Source: Sorghum bicolor
Taxonomy: Eukaryota > Streptophyta > Magnoliopsida > Poales > Poaceae
NCBI RefSeq assembly: GCF_000003195.3
Contig: NC_012870.2
Coordinates: 16,236,501-16,300,500, forward strand
Direction of reading: 5' to 3'
Length of the DNA stretch: 64,000 bases
Below are positions 8,310-19,868 of this stretch, piece after piece. Both the position numbers and the translations under genes were made by a program. Each line of letters starts with the position of its first letter. The stretch's first letter is position 1. The notes under the pieces are model-generated. The model had not been told where the DNA came from. It ran no database searches and worked only from the letters and a program-made list of their open reading frames with translations.

Positions 8310-10952
8310 TTAATCGTCCTGAGGTTCGTTGGGTGGCGTAGTCGGTACTTCCGGCAGCGCCTCCTCTTCTTGTATAGTTATCTTCATTTTCCACACCTGA
8401 CTTGGTGCTTCAATCTCCTCTGGATAATTCTGTTTAAACTCAACGTCTTCTGACCTTACAACTTCTCCTTCATAGTCTGCCCATCCATCCTGGACGATCT
8501 GCCTCCTCTGGTTGCGGTTGCGTCTCTTTCTGACCTGCTTAAATTCGTCAACGATATAGTTAGGGTCAGTAAAATAACGACGTACCTTCTCTGAGGGGAA
8601 GTGCATATGGACTTCTCCGGGTCCAATGTAGATAATTGCTTTAACGGTGCTGAGGAACGGTCTTCCAAGGATGATGGGTGGATCGTACTCGTCTTCTCCC
8701 ATGTCAACAACTTGAAAGTCAGTGTAGACAAAGTGATCGTCTATTTTGACTGGGACATCAGATACTATTCCTTTGACTTCTCGAAATGTCTGATCTGCCA
8801 TCTGGAGTTGAATGTAAGTTGGTCTTAGTGGCATGGTCCCGAATAAGAGTCGATAGGTGACAGCGGCCATTATGTTGACGCCCGATCCGGTGTCGCAAAT
8901 TGTCTTGTAGAAGTTGTATCCATTTATGGAGCAGTAGATGCTTGGCATTCCTGGGTCGTCCTTCTTGGTCAAGAACGGTGACTTAAGTTGGTGATCTTGG
9001 CCTCCATGGACTACAGTGACCATCTTAGCTGACTCGGTCCACACTTGCTTGTTCCTGTTTCTCCTGTTGGTCCTCTTCCTTGATTTACGTCTGGATTGAT
9101 CTTGAATTTGTGTAGTCTTGTTCTTGAAGAAAAATATCTCCTTCTTCCCTTTGACGTAGAAACTGATCTTGGCAGCACTGGCGTAGATGATAGCTCCCGT
9201 GGTGTTCAAGAATGGCCTTCCTAGGATGATAGGTGCTCTCTCATCATTTCCGGTCTCTACCACTACGAAGTCTGCTGGGGCATATAAGGTACCAACTCGG
9301 ACACAAAGGTTCCTCACGATTCCTTTTGGAAATGTTATCGTCTGATCTGCAAACTGCAAACACATGGTTGTCTCTAATAAAGGATATGTAAAGAATTTCT
9401 CATAGAGTACCCTGGGTATAATGTTGACACTGGAGCCAAAGTCACAGAGTGCTTCTGGGATGTCCACCATGCCGATGGAGATCGGGATGACGGGGCGTCC
9501 CGGATCGCCTCTCTTGACCGGCAGAAGGTCAGTAGAAAATTCATTGACGGGGTTACTCCAATTACCTGCATCAAACATGTCTACAAGATTTGCAGATTCT
9601 AATCCTTCCGGTTGTGATGGTATACCGGGGTTAGTAGTAGGAACAGCAGCAGCTATTTGATTTAACTGAGATTCAATCATTTTATTAAAGCTAATTTGAT
9701 TTTTGATGGCAGTAGAAAAATTATCCATTCTATTATTTATATTTTCTAGCATTTTATCATTAGATGCCAATTTCTTAGATAAATTATCCATTAGCTTTCC
9801 TTGATTAGACACTAACTCTCTCAAAGGTGGAAAATTATTATTATTGTAAGAATTGTTACCTTGATAATTACCTGAGTAGTTAGGCCTCTGTTGATTCCAA
9901 CCTTGATTTTGTTGAGGACGGTTGTAGTAGTTGTTGTTGTTGTTGTTGATGTAGTTTACATCCTCAAGCATCTCAGGGCAGTGGTTGCCTGAGTGTCCAG
10001 TGTCTCCACACTCCTCACAAGTCATGTGAGAGTCGTAGATGTGCATAACTTCTTTCTTGTCTCCAGCTCTATCGTCGAGCTTCTTCATGAGCAGGTCTAA
10101 CTTTGCAGACAGCATGTCTACCTCCTTTAGCTGATGTATACCTCCACCTCTCTTGCGTGTCTGGGTCCTCTCTTCATTCCAGCTTTGGTTGGACGCCATC
10201 TTCTCCACAAGAGCTGTGGCTTGTGGTATAGTAAGTGATAAGAATGCTCCTCCAGCTGCAGCATCCATGGTCTCTCGGGCACTGTTGCTGAGCCCATGAT
10301 AGAACGTCTGCATCAATAGCCAACTCTCCATTCCATGATGGGGACATTCTAGGATGTAGTCTTGAAAGCGCTCCCATGCTTCTGGAACAGATTCATCATT
10401 TTGTTGCTGAAAACTCGTAATCTTCCCACGGAGAGCATTGGTCTTGCCCATGGGAAAGAACTTAGCCAGGAAGTTTGTTGAGCAGAGTGCCCACGTAGTA
10501 TTCTTCTCCTTTGTAGCGTAGAACCACTGCTTCGCTCTTCCTAACAGTGAGAATGGGAAGAGGCGAAGTAGTATAGCGTCTTTGGAAACTCCTGCTATGG
10601 TGAATGTGTTGCAAATCTCCAAGAAGTGTTGTAAATGAGCACTAGCATCTTCGTGTGCCTTCCCACAGAACTGGTTGGATTGCACCATGTTGATAAGTCC
10701 AGGCTTGAGCTCAAAGTTGCCATCGATCTCTGCAGCAGGTCCAGTGCGGATGTTGTCCGTAGTGGGGGCTGAGAACTCACGGATCGATTTGTTTGCCATG
10801 GCTTCGAACTCTGAAGACAAGTTCCGGTGATCTTCTTGATTGGATGAAGCTTCTTCGTGAAGTGTTGATGATTTCTTTAGCTTGGCTCTCGTCTTCTTGA
10901 ATAATGCTTCGGGATTGTCAACAAAATTTCCTGGAAGATGTCTTCTATTCAT
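8310..10952 (-). CDS. Element A gag-protease polyprotein with two protease domains
   Basis: Uninterrupted 880-residue ORF. Residues about 75-240 form an Athila-type retrotransposon gag core (FELKPGLINMV ... HLQHFLEIC ... PFSLLGRAKQWFY ... FLAKFFP ... FYHGLS). Residues about 311-325 form a zinc knuckle (CEECGDTGHSGNHC). A stretch rich in Asn/Gln follows. The first aspartic-protease domain has DFGSS at about 502-506 and ILGRPFL about 80 residues later. The second has DTGSG at about 684-688, again with ILGRPFL downstream. The two domains share FADQ/MADQ and KGIV spacing, so they look like a tandem duplication. The C-terminal 90 residues are charged and unassigned. Gag forms the particle and protease matures it. 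There is no polymerase downstream, so mobility would need enzymes in trans. The start is the first ATG downstream of the primer site. Confidence 0.93.
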   Translation of the reverse strand: MNRRHLPGNFVDNPEALFKKTRAKLKKSSTLHEEASSNQEDHRNLSSEFEAMANKSIREFSAPTTDNIRTGPAAEIDGNFELKPGLINMVQSNQFCGKAHEDASAHLQHFLEICNTFTIAGVSKDAILLRLFPFSLLGRAKQWFYATKEKNTTWALCSTNFLAKFFPMGKTNALRGKITSFQQQNDESVPEAWERFQDYILECPHHGMESWLLMQTFYHGLSNSARETMDAAAGGAFLSLTIPQATALVEKMASNQSWNEERTQTRKRGGGIHQLKEVDMLSAKLDLLMKKLDDRAGDKKEVMHIYDSHMTCEECGDTGHSGNHCPEMLEDVNYINNNNNNYYNRPQQNQGWNQQRPNYSGNYQGNNSYNNNNFPPLRELVSNQGKLMDNLSKKLASNDKMLENINNRMDNFSTAIKNQISFNKMIESQLNQIAAAVPTTNPGIPSQPEGLESANLVDMFDAGNWSNPVNEFSTDLLPVKRGDPGRPVIPISIGMVDIPEALCDFGSSVNIIPRVLYEKFFTYPLLETTMCLQFADQTITFPKGIVRNLCVRVGTLYAPADFVVVETGNDERAPIILGRPFLNTTGAIIYASAAKISFYVKGKKEIFFFKNKTTQIQDQSRRKSRKRTNRRNRNKQVWTESAKMVTVVHGGQDHQLKSPFLTKKDDPGMPSIYCSINGYNFYKTICDTGSGVNIMAAVTYRLLFGTMPLRPTYIQLQMADQTFREVKGIVSDVPVKIDDHFVYTDFQVVDMGEDEYDPPIILGRPFLSTVKAIIYIGPGEVHMHFPSEKVRRYFTDPNYIVDEFKQVRKRRNRNQRRQIVQDGWADYEGEVVRSEDVEFKQNYPEEIEAPSQVWKMKITIQEEEALPEVPTTPPNEPQDD

Positions 10953-11086
10953 ACATTCCCCTGCATAAGATAAAATAGAAAAATATCGGGGTAAAACTGT
11001 ATGAGAGAATAAATAAGCTCAATCATATTAGTGATGCGAATGATAGCTCAAAATCTTTTATTCCATTCCTGATTGTTAATCAACCT
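10953..11086 (-). other. Element A leader
   Basis: Short AT-rich leader between primer site and the gag ATG, with no ORF. Confidence 0.7.
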
Positions 11087-11104
11087 TCCCCGGCAACGGC
11101 GCCA
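11087..11104 (-). other. Element A primer binding site (tRNA-Asp)
   Basis: On the minus strand TGGCGCCGTTGCCGGGGA, a full 18-base complement of the 3' end of plant tRNA-Asp, eight bases inside the 5' LTR. Confidence 0.92.
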
Positions 11105-11112
11105 AAAATGCT

Positions 11113-12766
11113 TGTTGGGTATTCTTAACATCATTACCAAAAGTAGACTAAGTTCTCTAAATCTAGCAACAGTGCCAAAAATGCCAAACCTATCCCTTAC
11201 ACCACTTAAGCCAAGTTGTCATCCCCAGCATGATATAAGAGACGCGGTATTGAAATATGCAATTGCTCTTCTAAATAACTAATGAATGGGATCTGCAAGC
11301 GCACAGATTAATACCGATGTAGCATTTTAACCGGGAAGTATTCCAGGTATCGTTATTTATATTTTTACCACTGGGAAGGGATTAGCGATCATCAATATTG
11401 ATTACAGAATAGCATATGAGATTGAGCATCTATCATTGCATGTATAATTGAGAACATTATATCTAACTCTTCATACAAGGATAAGTGTCACATAAAAGAT
11501 ATATAAAATAATAATAGTGACAAGGATAACTAATCTGATCTAGCCACATAATAAATATGATAAGCACCTCAATTAGATACTCTAGAAAGTCATTAGCATG
11601 GTATTAGAACGAACTACAAGAATATTCCCTAAGTTATTCTTAACTATATAGTCTAGCATATCATAGTTAGTGCAAGCATACTTAGCAATCATTGCTAGAC
11701 AAGACTACGCCCATGCATAGTGATATTAGCAAGGAATATGAGAAACATAGCAATCACTCCCCTGTAATAATGTTGCTCTGCCAGCCCAATACACGAGAGG
11801 GGGACTATATAAGAATCAATGAAGCTGTCACTATCACGAACTACCCCACGATCTGGCATATTGGGTACAATCGCAGATAAATACGGTATAAGCACCACGC
11901 CTACACAATATCTATCATTTACCCATGGATCCGATGGATAAACGCTATACGATCCTAAGCATGTATATAGATCGTATCTAACTAAGCCAAGTACATAACT
12001 ATGATAAACTAAGAACAATATAATCTTGAATATAAGCAAGTAGAGCAAAGTCATAAGCAATATATTGAAGTAGAACAAAGTCATATTCATAATATTGAAG
12101 AACAAAGATAATTAGAAAGCAATTAGAAGAACAATTAGAAAATCACCAAGAATCCTCCTGACAGATCCGGAAACCAATCGAAGATTGACTCCTTCTAGTT
12201 CTAATCCTATGTAGCTATGCTAATCTAGATATCTAATTGATGTGGTGGCTCTAATCTTGATCAGAGGCTTCTTCTCCCTTGATGGAACAATGAATTAGGG
12301 TTGAGAGGCTCTCTCCTCCAGGGGCCAGGGGGTCTGGTTTTATAGTCCCTTCAAGTGAATATGGGCCCTTGGATCAAACCGACATAGATTGTATGGTTTA
12401 GATTCATCCTTTAGGTCGGTGGAAATCTCCCGCGAAGCAGAGTCCTGATTGGACTCCTGGAGGGGGCGGGCGCCCACGGCAGGAGGGCGGGCGCCCTGCC
12501 TCTGGCCCCGTTTCGCCTCCGCTTCGGTCTCGTGGCTTCTGGAGTCTTCTAGATGTAAGATAATTGCGCAGCACGTTAATATCTTTACGTAATCCTGACA
12601 TGTGGGTCTTTCTTCCATATTTCCTGATAACTCCCTGCAGAAATAGATAAACACCAAAACTCGTGGAATTCTGTCAGATAAAACCCTAAGTCTGGATCTT
12701 GTTTTCATTTGGATCCTTTTCTTTATTTATTTGACAATTAAATTTGATACTTAAGGACCGTCAACA
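11113..12766 (-). repeat. Element A 5' LTR (right, 1654 bp)
   Basis: Promoter-side LTR of the minus-strand element and partner of 4478-6131. TATA-like sequence at 12336-12346, GC-rich double block around 12461-12497. The 136-codon hydrophobic ORF found in both LTRs is a repeat artefact and is not annotated. Confidence 0.97.
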
Positions 12767-12771
12767 GTCGC
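12767..12771. repeat. Target site duplication of element A, right copy (GTCGC)
   Basis: Perfect 5-bp partner of the copy at 4473-4477. Confidence 0.97.
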
Positions 12772-14580
12772 GTAATTGCATATGCTTCCAGACAGCTCAA
12801 ACCACACGAAGAGAATTACCCGACCCATGATCTTGAACTAGCCGCCGTGGTACATGCATTAAAGATCTGGCGTCATTATCTGTTGGGGAACACATGTCAT
12901 CTATATACCGATCACAAAAGCTTGAAGTATATCTTTACTCAAGCTGAGCTCAATATGCGCCAGTGAAGGTGGCTAGAATTAATTAAAGATTACGACCTTG
13001 AGGTGCATTATCACCCTGGTAAGGCAAATGTAGTAGCGGATGCCCTCAGTCGTAAGGCTCACTGTAATTGTTTAACAGTGACGCCTAGAGATATAACTTT
13101 GTGCCAAGAGCTAGAGAACTTGGAGATAGAAATAATTTCCCAAGGAAGCCTTGCCAATCTAAAGATTGACTTCAATCTCGAAGCTCAAATCATAGAGGCA
13201 CAAAAGGGAGACAAAGGCATGAAACATCTTAAAGAGAAGATTTCTAATAGAGCACCCACAGACTTTAAGGTGGATGATGCAGGAGTAATCTGGTTCAAGA
13301 ACCGGTTAGTAGTTCCAAAGGTACCCGAGCTACGTCATCCGGGAAGCAATAAGATGTATCAGGACCTGAAGCAAAGGTTTTGGTGGACAAAAATGAAGAT
13401 AGAGATAGCTCGCTATGTGGCCCAATGTGACACCTGTCGAAAGGTCAAAGCCATTCATCTCAAGTCCGCTGGGGAGTTGCAACCTTTGCCTATCCCCGCA
13501 TGGAAATGGGATGATATTAGTATGGATTTCATAGTGGGGTTGCCCAAGACAGCCAAAGGCTTTGATTCAATTTGGGTCATTGTGGATCGTCTCACCAAAA
13601 CAGCACACTTCTTACCTGTGAAGAAATCGTATCATACTTCCACCTATGCTCAGATCTATTTTGATCGTATACTAAGTCTGCACGGGGTGCCAAAGACAAT
13701 AGTGTCGGATCGAGGCACACAATTTGTCTCCCAGTTCTGGAAATGCCTACATGAATCCTTAGGCACCAAAGTTTTGTATAGTACAGCCTACCACCCTCAA
13801 ACAGGTGGGCAAACTGAAAGGGTGAATCAAACCCTAGAAGATCTATTAAGATCTTGTGCCCTAAATTTTCCAGATAAGTGGGATGACTGCTTGCCTCTAG
13901 CAGAATTTTCTTACAACAATAGTTATCAAGAGAGTATCAAGATGGCTCCCTTTGAGGCACTATATGGCCGTAGATGTCGAACGCCGTTACAGTGGTCGGA
14001 ACCTGGAGAAAGGTGGTTCTTCGGGGTTGACTTAGTAAAAGAGATTGAGAACAAGGTTAGACAAATTCAAAATAATTTGAAAGTTGCTCAGTCTCGACAG
14101 AAAAGCTATGCTGATAAAAGACGTCGACCCCTAAGATTCGACAAAGGTGACCATGTGTATTTGAAGGTATCCCCAATGAAAGGAGTAAATCGTTTTGGTG
14201 TTAAAGGCAAGTTAGCGCCCCGTTACATTGGTCCTTTCCCAATTGTTGACCGATGTGGACAGGTAGCTTACCGCCTTAAACTGCCCGAACGATTATCCGG
14301 GGTACATAATGTGTTCCATGTGTCTCAACTAAAGAAGTGTCTCCGGGTACCAGACCAAGTTCAAGATATTGAAGATATAGAACTTGAACTAGATCTAACG
14401 TATTCGGAATATCCTATCCGAGTACTGGATCAAAGGAAAAGAGTTACTCGAAGAACGACTACCCAGTGGTACAAGATACAGTGGAGCCAACACTCTGAAG
14501 AGGAAGCCACCTGGGAACCTGAAGACTATCTGCTGGAGAATTTTCCTGAATTCCACGCTTCTCTTCAGGACAATAGCTGA
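12772..14580 (+). pseudogene. Element T RNase H C-part, integrase and chromodomain (second part of polyprotein)
   Basis: The reading frame continues in phase from 4477 across element A. It completes RNase H ([12 protein letters not shown] region near 12906), then has a TGA at 12964-12966 where a basic residue codon is expected (likely CGA to TGA). Integrase follows: zinc finger with CDTC near 13429, first Asp in MDFIVGLP near 13521, second Asp in SDRGTQF near 13709, Glu in QTERVNQ near 13812, and the GPF/Y-type C-terminal module. About 14400-14560 is a chromodomain (RVLDQRK ... WYKIQWS ... ATWEPEDYL). The segment before HPGSNKMY at 13337 looks shortened relative to the family, and the first His of the HHCC finger seems to be missing. 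The chromodomain targets integration in chromoviruses. Tekay-type domains keep only part of the HP1 aromatic cage. Confidence 0.9.
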
Positions 14581-14783
14581 AGTAAGGAGTGTATTTGAGT
14601 GAAGGAAAGGAGTAGCCAACGTCATGTACTTTGTGTACATACATGTTTATAATGGAGTGGTTTTCCCCAACCTCTTGCTTTATGGGAAAGTTGAAGATGA
14701 AAGAGTTTTGACAAATTTCCTTTTCCATTACTTACCCTAGGGCTTTAAATCTCGGGGACGAGATTTCTTTAAGGGGGAAGGGC
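14581..14783 (+). other. Element T 3' untranslated region with polypurine tract
   Basis: A short noncoding stretch follows the integrase stop. The polypurine tract AAGGGGGAAGGGC at 14771-14783 directly abuts the LTR start and primes plus-strand synthesis. Confidence 0.85.
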
Positions 14784-17700
14784 TGAAACATCCCTGATGT
14801 TACGAACACTAAAAACGGATCATGTCATCATAAGCATTGCAAAGCATAATTGTTGAGCACATTTTGATGCATCAACTTAAAATGAGTTTAATTTGGTTGA
14901 ATGTGCTTAGGGAAGTAAAGTGTGTTTATCTTGTATCTTAATGCTTGAGTTGGTTGTTAAAAACCCTAGGGTGAAAAATTTCCGAAGGCTTAGGGGGGGA
15001 AAACCCTGATTTCTGGACCCTACAATTGCCCCTTTTTGTGCAATTCAAAAACTAAGCAAAATTTGGGGATGAGTTCAAAAGCAAAGTTGTAGATCTTGTC
15101 AAGATGTACAACTTTGGTGTTTTGAGTTTTTGAAGTTTCAATACAAAATTCAAAGTAATTTTGAAAATACAGATTTCCAGAAAGTATCCCCTTTTCCAAA
15201 TTAAACCTCCAATTCAAAATCCATTTGGAATTTTGAAAAGTGGTCAACATGAAAGTTGTAGTGCACAAAAATTTGAGCAACTTTCATGTTGGAAATTTTT
15301 CAAGTTGTTTGGAAAAATCAAAAGTAATTTTAGAATTTCTATTATGTCCCAATTCAAACCAGATTTGCCCCCAAATTGAATTTTTGAATTTCAAAGTGTT
15401 TCCCCAAAATTCATGCCCTTACACTCAAAATCAGTTCTGGACTTTTAAATATGTTTTGTAGCTTATAAAATTTGGAACAACTTTTGTTTTGACACAAATT
15501 TGACTCCAGTTCAAATTTCGGCTGAATTTCACAAAGTTCAGAAAAGAGGGGATAAGGGTATGCTACAGTGACCCGATAGGGATCACCGGCTCCCTGTCCA
15601 GCACGGCCGCCGCGCGCGCAGCGCCGCGTGCGCGCGTACAGGCACGCAGCCTGCCTGCCTGCTAGCGTCGCCAGGCAACGTGGACGCCCTAGGCTCGTTC
15701 CCTTCTCCCCTTTGGGCACCAGCGTGGGCGCCGCCGCGCGTTTCCTTCGTCCTGAGCTAGAGAACCCCGACGAGCTTCCCTCTTCAATTCGCCATAACCA
15801 CTCCTTCCCGAGCCAAATTGAGCAACCCAGAGTCTCCGTCACCTTCGTGCGAACCCAGTGCACCCCCAAGCTCCCTCTCTAACCCCCTCAAACGCCAAAG
15901 CTCCTCCCTCTTCTCCAACTCCGGCCGAGACCGCCGCCGCGGAGCTCTTCCCGTGGCCACGGTGTTCCAGTGAGTTTCACACCCCGCTGGCGACTGTTTC
16001 ACGTTCCTTCCATGCCCCGGTTGCTCATGCTCTCGCTCCCTCTCCTTGAATGTGAGCAGGATCGCCGGAACGAGCTTGCCGGAGCCAGAGCTCCCGCCCG
16101 ACGACACTGCTTCTGTCGCCAGCGGCTTCAGCTGCTTCCCCGAGCCTTGCAGCGTGAGCACCACCCTCCCCAACCCCTGTGGAAGCTCGCTAGGCCGTCG
16201 GCTTGCACTCTACCGGGCCCTAGCGGCCAGCCGAGGGTCGGCCATGGCGGCCGCCCGCCCTTCTCGTGACCGAGGTGGGGGAGGTAGGGTAGAGCGTGGG
16301 TAGGAGGTGTCTACAGGGTCGCGGAGTTGAGGTGAAGCCGATGCGCACGCGCACTCCGGCTGAGACCCTCGCCAACGGCGGCCGGAGCCGTGGCCAAACC
16401 GCCGTGCGCGGTGAGGACGCAGCTGACGGGTGGGGTCGCCCCGTCAGCGTCCCGCTGGGAGAGGGCCTGACGAGCGGGACCCGCTCGTCAGTGACCGCTC
16501 AGAGAGGGGGGGGCAGCGCGCGCAGTCCGCGTGGGCCGAGAGCGCTCGGGCCAGAGTGGGCCGTGCCCAAGCGGGCCGCTGCGCAGCAGTGTTGTTTTTC
16601 TTTTTCCTTTTTGATTAAAAATACTTGATGTTTGAATTTATGTTATAAAGTGTGTAGTGCTCCAAAAATGATGAAAATTTTTGTATAGATCCTCTGAAAT
16701 AGTTAGAACCTAGGAAAAATATTAAGCCCTGTTTTCTGATAGTTTGTAAGGTTATAAAAATTGGCTCTTTTAATTAGCAAATAAAACTTTGATGAATTTT
16801 AATAATTTATTAGTATGTCCAAAAATTATCAAAAATTGTGGGATGCCTCTGAATATTATTTCCAGGCTTCACGCAAATTTTGGTGACATTTGGATAATGT
16901 TTGGATAGAATATTAATAAACCCTTATTTAGTAATTAAATAATAATTCCAAGATAATTAGATAGTGATTAGTGGAATCCTCACAATTAGGGTTGAGTGAT
17001 TTTGGGATTATGTGATAACCTGAGGTCATTAACCCTAATGACCTTTGGCATTTAATTATTGTTTGGCCTTAATTACTGTCATTAGTGATTAATTAAGAGT
17101 TAATTAAGGTAAATAGGATTAATGATTAGTTAATTTAAGATAATTATGAATTAAGAAAAGTCTTAATTTACAGATGCAACCTCTTGGGTAAAAACATTAA
17201 GGTGTTAAACAACTTTATTTATTGGTTATTCTGTATTGCACCGAGAAAGCAAGTTGTACTCGACTTGATCCTTCTTGCATAATTGTCATACGCATATCAT
17301 GAGCATTCATCATTTTGCGTATAGCGTCCGTGACCGAAGGAGCGCCCGTTGAACCGAACCCCGAGGTCGGTGCTCCGTTCGAAGAAGTCGGATCCGAGAC
17401 TTGGGAAGTCTCCGAGGGTCCCTCTCTGCCCTGCAACCAAGGCAAGCCCCGGATGCATTAACCCCCCTTGAATGTTTTAAATCTTTTATCACTTATGAAT
17501 TGAAAATGCTGCATTAGGTAGTTGAGAATTGGGTTAACCTACTTGCTGCATTTGCTACCTTGATATCTGTTATCCTATCCTTGACACCTGTTTATTTTAA
17601 AACTGCGTAGTAATGCTTAGCCATGCTACTAGATAGGTTTTCAAATAAGAAAGTTTGAAGGGTTGTTGTGGAATACATTTATGATCAATGATGTTTTAAT

Positions 17701-19052
17701 CTGAGACCGGTCGGTGGACTTGCTTTAAGAATGGAGTCTTAAAGTAGTGTCTCCAACTGTGTCGATTAAGGACCGGTCCGTTGATGGCCCGCTGGGTTGA
17801 GAATTTATAGTACTAGCCACTTGCCCTCGGCAAGCCCGGTCTTGTGATCCCTCGACGCGAACAGCTACTCGCGCACTGGGAGTGGAAAGATGGCGAGAGT
17901 AGTGTGTACCCACCTTACGGATCTGAGATGACCGGAAAACATCTAGATCGGCTGTAGGATGGTGGAGTACTGTGCTCTCGGGTGCCGCGAACCTGGTCAA
18001 ATTTGGGGAGAGCTTGATTTGGGTTGACATATGCAAGTTTTGGTTCTACATATGTCGGGTGGTTAGAAACTCCAGCTGGATTGCTAAGCGGTTCGAATCG
18101 TCGTTGCTCCCCGATTGGGAGACTCAATCCACTGCCCCTCATCGTAGTTAATTATGCAACTAATTGGTAAAATGAGAAAGGGGGAAATGTCTCATGAGGT
18201 TCGGATCCCAATTCCCGGACTCATAGCGACATGAAGCTATGGCCAACAAATAAATGATACTTTAATTTAGGACTAGAAACTCACAGACTTGTCTGTGGGG
18301 AAGCAACTAGGTAGACTGTCCTCGAACTCCTCGGCCTCGACGGGAGAGGAATTCGCAGGTAAAACTTGAAAGTAAGGATGCACTATTAGTAAGCTTTATA
18401 GCAAAACACTTTGGCTCCTTGCTCAGCCACTCCTTGTCTACCCTAAGCCTGCATTCCTAAGTTCTCCTCTTTTTCCACCGGGTAAGTCTTGTTGAGTACT
18501 CCCGTACTCAGGGTTCCAATACCCCTGTTGCAGGTGAAGCTCAGGAACCGACTTGTTTCGGACCCTGTTGTGTGACCGTCGTCGAGGTTGACGACGAAGA
18601 AGAGTGAGCGTGACCCATGGGCACGGTCTGTAAATTTGTGATCTCTGTACTAAAGTTTAAGTTGCTCCGCTGAACCAGGCTTGTAATAACACTCTGCTAT
18701 TTGGAAGAACTCCTTCTGTAAAATAAGATATGTAATACTTCCGCTGTTTTACTCTGAAATATTATTTTGGTCGTATGTCGTTTGTGGTACTGCATTGTCT
18801 TCGCAACGAAAGATCCTGGTGTTAAGGTGGCCACTTGCTATCCTGTAAGGGCGAGAAGAAGAAGTTCTCGTTAATTGACCATCACCAGTGGTCAGGACGA
18901 GCCGGCTTGGCACGCCACAGGTAGCAGTGGAATGAGCGTCCAGCGATGCTCATCGGACTTCTAAAGTGGGAGGATCCCCGGCACCGCCGTCAGAGGTCCT
19001 TAGGACAATGACAGGTGTCGGTGGGCCCAAACACTTAGGGGGTTCTGCCACA
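14784..19052 (+). repeat. Element T 3' LTR (4269 bp)
   Basis: It begins TGAAACATCC right after the polypurine tract and ends CTGCCACA, with the last 510 bases matching the start of the window. Composition changes sharply along it: AT-rich U3 at 14784-15540, a GC-rich island at about 15590-16610, an AT-rich stretch with repeated TTAATTA-like words at 16620-17210, then mixed sequence. Several short ORFs in the GC island overlap each other on both strands and look like a composition effect. The flanking CTTGA at 19053-19057 would be one target duplication copy; its partner is before the window. Confidence 0.9.
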
Positions 19053-19868
19053 CTTGAGGGGACTATAATTCCAGACCCCCTGGCCCCTGGAGGAGACAAG
19101 TTCATCATAGAGTTGAGAGGAGCCCTCGAAGGAATACCTCTCCTCTAAATAAAATTTCTTTTAGGGTTAGCATCCAATGTGAGTAGAATTAGATCTTCTA
19201 GTTTCTACTAGATTGAGAGATATAGAGTGAGGTGTAGATCGGAGGAAGCCCGGCCTGTCGGTGTCTACTCCGAGGTTGTACCTGCGATATCAAGTCTTCT
19301 AACCCGAGGCTTGCTCCTAGGATTCTTTAGAAATTCGACCTCTAATTCTAGTAAGTTCTTGTTTTATTGTTCTTTGGTTTATGAGTTTACTTTAATCTCT
19401 TCCGGTTGAGTATTAGAGTAATCATTGCTAGCGTAAACGTGGTGTTTAGGCTAGGGTACTCATAGATATCCCCTGACTAGCTGGACCATGGTAGTAGCGA
19501 GGAACGTGACATTTCCGAGTTACCTTTGTATCCCACATCTCGTTAGTAGGACGGGTAGGTTTATAGGTGCGGGTCGAACATCCTTTGTGGTGTCTAGATT
19601 CCGTAAGCTTCCCTAATAGAATAGTAGATCATCCTTACCAAGGTTAGAACGGGACTACGGTTGCAGTCTTATCTATACATCGCTCACATCGAGAAACATT
19701 CTTTGTAGCCTAAAGGCATAGTAGCAATAGATTTGGTTAGTCAGATGCACCCTTTCTCCCAGTGGTAAAAATACAAATACGATACTCTGGAAAACCTCCC
19801 GGGTGAAATGCTCACCGATATCCGTGCGCTTGCGGATCAATTCCTTATTGCGCTACCAAATATCAACA
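19053..19868 (+). repeat. Truncated B-family LTR, plus orientation
   Basis: Reverse complement of this stretch matches the B LTR from about 60918 to 61740. It ends with ...ATATCAACA, the LTR terminus. Its left end is the element T insertion point, so T landed in this LTR and the rest lies beyond T's 5' end. The TATA region reads ACTATAATTCC, altered from ACTATAAAACC in B. No internal B sequence follows, so it is a solo or truncated LTR. Confidence 0.85.

Larger units (their letters stand above)
4478..12766 (-). mobile_element. Element A: young non-autonomous Athila-like LTR retrotransposon (gag-protease only)
   Basis: Complete 8289-bp element on the minus strand with two 1654-bp LTRs, a tRNA-Asp primer site, a polypurine tract and perfect GTCGC target duplications. 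The only long ORF is an 880-codon gag-protease. No RT, RNase H or integrase is present, and 2.2 kb of noncoding sequence occupies their place. The LTRs differ at six sites of 1654 by my count. At a commonly used grass rate of 1.3e-8 per site per year that is roughly 0.1-0.2 million years. The LTR and 3' region share clear homology with element B, the likely supplier of the missing enzymes. Confidence 0.95.
1..19052 (+). mobile_element. Element T: Tekay-type chromovirus (Ty3/gypsy LTR retrotransposon), 5' end outside window
   Basis: The order is 5' LTR tail, Met-tRNA primer site, ORF0, gag, protease, RT, RNase H, integrase, chromodomain, polypurine tract and 3' LTR. The order RT-RNase H-integrase defines Ty3/gypsy. 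A chromodomain after integrase defines a chromovirus, and the long LTR plus an ORF upstream of gag fits the Tekay lineage (rice RIRE3 and RIRE8 are described with such an ORF0). The element is interrupted at 4478-12766 by element A. The 510 visible bases of the 5' LTR differ from the matching end of the 3' LTR at 8 sites by my count, so the insertion is fairly recent but older than A. It is not intact: a frameshift in gag, a stop in the RNase H/integrase part, a probable deletion in the integrase zinc finger, and the inserted A. Confidence 0.93.

Noticed and set aside
15411..16628. Many overlapping ORFs on both strands in the T LTR
   Set aside because: They share one GC-rich stretch where stop codons are rare in all frames. 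No domain is recognisable and none extends through the LTR.
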